From Helopsaltes ochotensis (lineage: Eukaryota > Chordata > Aves > Passeriformes > Locustellidae): 64,000 nucleotides of DNA. The stretch spans positions 361,232 to 425,231 of the forward strand of contig VXBM01000763.1 in assembly GCA_013400155.1 (NCBI GenBank). The letters run 5' to 3'. This document shows, in pieces, positions 60,301 through 64,000 of this stretch; the stretch's first letter is position 1, and each line of letters begins with the position of its first letter. The position numbers and the translations under genes were made by a program. The notes under the pieces are model-generated. The model worked only from the letters and a program-made list of their open reading frames with translations. It did not search any database and was not told where the DNA came from.

Positions 60301-63300
60301 TTATCTTTATTTATTGTATTGCTTCTATATTTAACCAGTCCATGGAGAATTGGTTTGAAAGGAATTCTGAAGGCAATTCTATGATACTAAATCAGAGGTC
60401 CAGGGAAATCAGCTGAAGCACTGGAACAGGGTGGTCCATATAACTGAATTCATGCTTAGCCCATGACTCACCAAGACAAAGCTGCTGTAGACCATTAATG
60501 ACAATTTGTGTGGATGAAATCCAGATCTGGCTGCCCAGCCTTGTGGCCAGGGTTTGGTTTTGAGCATTTTTTTAGTTAGGACCGTGTGGACGTACCTCTG
60601 TGTGTGTACCTGTGCGTCTCAGCCTGATTACAGGCACAACTCTGTGTTTGCAGGAAAAGCACACCCCACATGCCAGAAATCCAGCATCCCAAGGGACAGC
60701 TCCTCCTAATCAATCCCTTGTGCATCATACCAGACCTCCTGCACCTGCTGACATCAGCCGTTCTTCTATCACAAATCATTCATTAATTGAAGTTTTTAAT
60801 CTCCTTGCTTAACACCCAAGCAAGCTCCTGGAAGTGCTCTGCTTCGGGAATTCAAGTTTTAATGGCTGGAACCTTCTGGCTGCACACCTTACTCTGTACA
60901 GTACCTCTAACTGTGACCAGCCTCTGCTCATCTTATGATACTCTCCAGACATTTATTCAGAGATGTTTAACAACAATAAACATCCATCTCTTCCAGCCTG
61001 CGTCAGGCACCGTCATCGTGGAGGTTTTCTGGCAGCAGAGACTGCAGAGAGCTGAGAAAGGAAGATCACGTGCCTGATACAGCATGGGATGGAGCATATT
61101 TAACTGCTGGATTCCCAAACCGGGAGTGGTGAGATCCATTAATGCCAGAAGCATCCCGGCAGTGCCTGCATGCCCTTCACCTCCAGGTCAGCAGTAATTG
61201 CTTTGCCAGCCTTGGCCACATAGCACAGCACAGTGTGACAATGAACAGCACTTTCCTGGGGAGGAAAGCTCAGAGATTGAACCAGCTGAGCACAAATCTC
61301 CACTGGCAACTCGTGGAATCTGCATTTTCCCTCCCATTCTGTGTCCAGGGATACAGCACCTGGATGCTGCAGAAGCCTCTTACGGGTCACTGGGCACTCT
61401 GCAGTTATAAAGCACTTTCTTCAGTCATTCCATTTATTGTGCTTAGGCCGAGATGAAGCTCCAGCTTTCCATATTGAGCCTAAAATATTAAACTCAGCAG
61501 ATTTTGGGTTGTTTTGTGAGGCTGCCAAATGTCAGTGGTTCCGTCTAACGTTGAGCTGGAAACTCCAGTGCAGCTCAGACAACTTTATTCTCAGGCTTTT
61601 TCTGGCCTTCAGTTTTTTACTGCAGAAGCACTTGCTCCCAGGTGTGGACCACTGATGGCCAGAGACACAGGTGTGTTTCACTGCTGGGAGGGTTTTGCCT
61701 TCTTGGGTTTGTGTTGTACAGTGGATAGAATTTGGCACAGCAGCAGCAGGTCACCAGCTGGAGCCTCACGGGGCACAGAGTAAGGACCAGTAGGGCCAGG
61801 GATTTCACTGGGGACTTTGGCTCCTGTCAGGAGTTTCAAGAACACCTTCAGGACAGGTGAGAGCAGTGCAGGAAGGTTTAAATGCTTGATGCTTCCCTAC
61901 TCAGACTCATGGCTTCCTTCCTCTGGGTATTTCCAGGATGTGGTGGGTGCTTCAGCCATTGCCTCTATGGCTGGGTAAAAAAACCAAAAAACCTCAACCA
62001 AACAAAAAAACCTCAAAGCAAACAAAGAAAACCCATATATATCTATCTAAATATAAAATATGTGCATAAAATATATATATTAACTACATATATATATATA
62101 AGGATGTGCCAATTCCACAGGCAGACCCTAAGTGCCACAGAGGAGTGGGGTCAGTGAGCTGTAGGTCAGTTCTGCTGTAGTTCCCTGTTGTTTTTATGAA
62201 CAGCTCTCTGAGTGCCTACAGGAGCCCTGCAGGCTCCAGCACTTTTCTCCCCCGTGTTTGTTCATCCCTGGCTTGGCAGGCAATGTCAGATGCATTTGCT
62301 AAAGGATTCCTGCAGGCAAAAAAAACCCCCAAACAAGCCAAAATTTTCTATATATATATTTTTTTTAATCATTGAAAATGTGCTTTTTGAATGTAGGTCT
62401 CTTTCCAAAGTGTCCCTGTGAATTTATGGACTTATGTCTTCTATGCCATAAAGGGATTTCAGTACACAAATCCATTTTATGGCTTGGAAGTCCATCTGTT
62501 CCCTGTGGTTTTGGTAGGAAGGGTCTTTAGGGAGCTGATTATCTGACAAAGAAAGAGGAATCTGATTGTTCTTCAGGGATGACCTAATTGCATCTATAAT
62601 TCACATTTGGGACTGGTGACCTTCCAAACAGGACCTGGCCTTGACCAGGGACTGGGAACCAGGATTGGATAAGGGATGCTCTCCAAACCTTTCTGCTGCT
62701 CTTCACACTGAGCTCCCACCACAATCCTGGGGCCAGGAGCTTGCAAAGCACTGGAAAATTGCTGAGTGTGGCAGCAAGGTGCTCTTTGGGAAAGATGGCC
62801 AGGAATGCTCAGAGCATCCGTTTTCCAACACCGTCATTGTCTTTTAGGCACTCGTCTGCATGGGTTTGGTGCCTTCAACCCCACCATAAGGCAAAGGGAG
62901 AATTGGGCATGTTGGGAATGTGATCCAGACACAGTGGGAAGAGGGAACAGCTGAACATCTCCACGGGGTGATGCTGAGCTCAGCTCTTCCCTGGGAAATC
63001 AGGCAGCTCCCCCCATTGTCATAGGCGCGAGGAAATTTCTTGTTCTGTTCATGACCTTTTCCATGTAGCTCAGCCAGGGCTGACTCCTGATGCTGGGATC
63101 TGGTGGTGAGAGCCATGTCTGGGAGGAGAAGACACTTGGAGAGTTGTGGAAGAGCATCTGAAAAGTCAATTCAGTTCCTTTGTTCACCAAACCCAGTTTA
63201 GTTTCTAGCTGCTATCAGATAAAAAATTAAAACATTTGTTTCTCAATTTAGAAATAAAAATTTCTTCAGGTTTTCTATTTCTCAGGGTTCTTGCCAACTT

Positions 63301-64000
63301 GAAAAATGTACCAATGGACCCCCATTTAATGGGACAAAGGATGGTGAACAACAGGAAACGAAATATTTAAAAAGCAAACAGGCTTTTTTTGTTTGCCTAA
63401 ACACAGAGCTGGAAGGGTAAATTTAAAACCCAAGCACTGAGTTGAAACAGGCACTGTTTCATGTGTCAGAGCATGAAATGAAAATTACAGATTGCCTCTC
63501 CCCACAGCTTTTTTTTTTATTCTACGTTTATCTCTGACAGGGATGAGGGTGAATTGCAGGAGAAGGATGCCACTTCAGAGGGAACAGCCAAGGCTGACAC
63601 TGTCCCTGCTAACCTACAAATTATACATGGAGAATTGCTGCTTGTTTAATGCTAGGCTCAAAGCCAAGCAATGCCTTTTCTGTTTTGATGGAGGTTCACA
63701 GGCTCTGCTGGGCCCCTTGGGGTCGTGTTTTGGCTGGGCATTGGCTCTGCTGCCCTTTCCCCACCTCTCAGGACACACTTCTGCCTCTGCAGTGACATAT
63801 TTTCATTATTTTATGTTGCATCATGAGCTGGTGAAGAGGTGCTACCAGGTGTCGCCCTGGTTTTTCAGCCTTCTGATGTGTTTTCATTCTTGCAACAAGT
63901 TTCTCATGCTTCTAAGTATAAACAACAATTGTTTACATATTTTCATGGAGGAGGAGAGGAATGATGGATTGTTGGTTTGTCCAGTGGAATTGGAGAGGTG
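57306..64000. other. Intergenic, no gene recognised
   Basis: Ordinary non-coding sequence with AT microsatellites near 62.1 and 62.35 kb. In mammals EIF2AK3 lies beyond TEX37, but no EIF2AK3 exon was recognised here. Confidence 0.55.
61976..62105. repeat. A/C-rich tract followed by (AT)n microsatellite
   Basis: aaaccaaaaaacctcaacc units run to about 62030, followed by ATAT runs at about 62070-62081 and 62088-62101. Confidence 0.85.

Noticed and set aside
59180..60670. Shared word tgtgtttgcaggaaaa at about 59181 and 60642, translating to LCLQEKH twice
   Set aside because: Only about 18 bases match and the flanks do not align; likely chance or an acceptor-like sequence without an exon.
1..64000. 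CRISPR arrays, bacterial operons, phage or integrated microbial DNA
   Set aside because: No direct-repeat/spacer arrays, no ribosome binding sites or dense coding. The sequence is ordinary vertebrate nuclear DNA throughout.
1..64000. tRNA, rRNA or microRNA genes
   Set aside because: No A/B box pair, cloverleaf or convincing hairpin was recognised by eye; a covariance-model scan would be needed to exclude them fully.

Overview
The window looks like avian nuclear DNA, possibly passerine. The evidence is several CR1 LINE fragments with bird-style 3' ends, a split vertebrate forkhead gene under a CpG island, and long AT-rich intergenic stretches. The species cannot be fixed from the sequence. 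Most of the 64 kb is non-coding; only two genes can be supported.

Left arm (1-24.4 kb): no convincing gene. It holds CR1 fragments (about 10.27, 11.72-12.46, 13.53-13.73 and 18.46-19.1 kb), homopolymer and A/C-rich tracts, a CpG-rich patch next to a poly(A) tract (21.24-21.96 kb), and AT-rich or repeat-free blocks that are candidate conserved regulatory elements.

Centre (24.4-28.5 kb): FOXI3 on the minus strand, in two exons. Exon 1 carries most of the forkhead domain and is broken by a 576-base run of N. Exon 2 carries the end of the forkhead, the basic nuclear-localisation cluster and the Ser-rich C-terminal region. The 1.15 kb intron contains a ~40-bp minisatellite. A CpG island covers the intron, exon 1 and the upstream flank.

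FOXI3 upstream region (28.5-46 kb): intergenic, with T/GA tracts, one CR1 3' end and a decayed non-CR1 reverse-transcriptase relic near 36.1-36.35 kb.

Right gene (46.1-52.04 kb): a plus-strand spliced gene rebuilt here from five phase-compatible exons (221 codons plus stop; the first coding exon was not found). Its Tyr-rich motifs and its position divergent from FOXI3 point to TEX37/SPMIP9, a sperm microtubule inner protein. The start of its second recovered exon is duplicated 1.2 kb downstream as a second open exon with the same phases, giving a candidate pair of mutually exclusive exons.

Right arm (52-64 kb): no gene seen; two CR1 3' ends and simple repeats. The two genes are not expected to work in one pathway (ectoderm/placode transcription factor versus sperm axoneme). 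The pairing matches my recollection of human 2p11.2 gene order.
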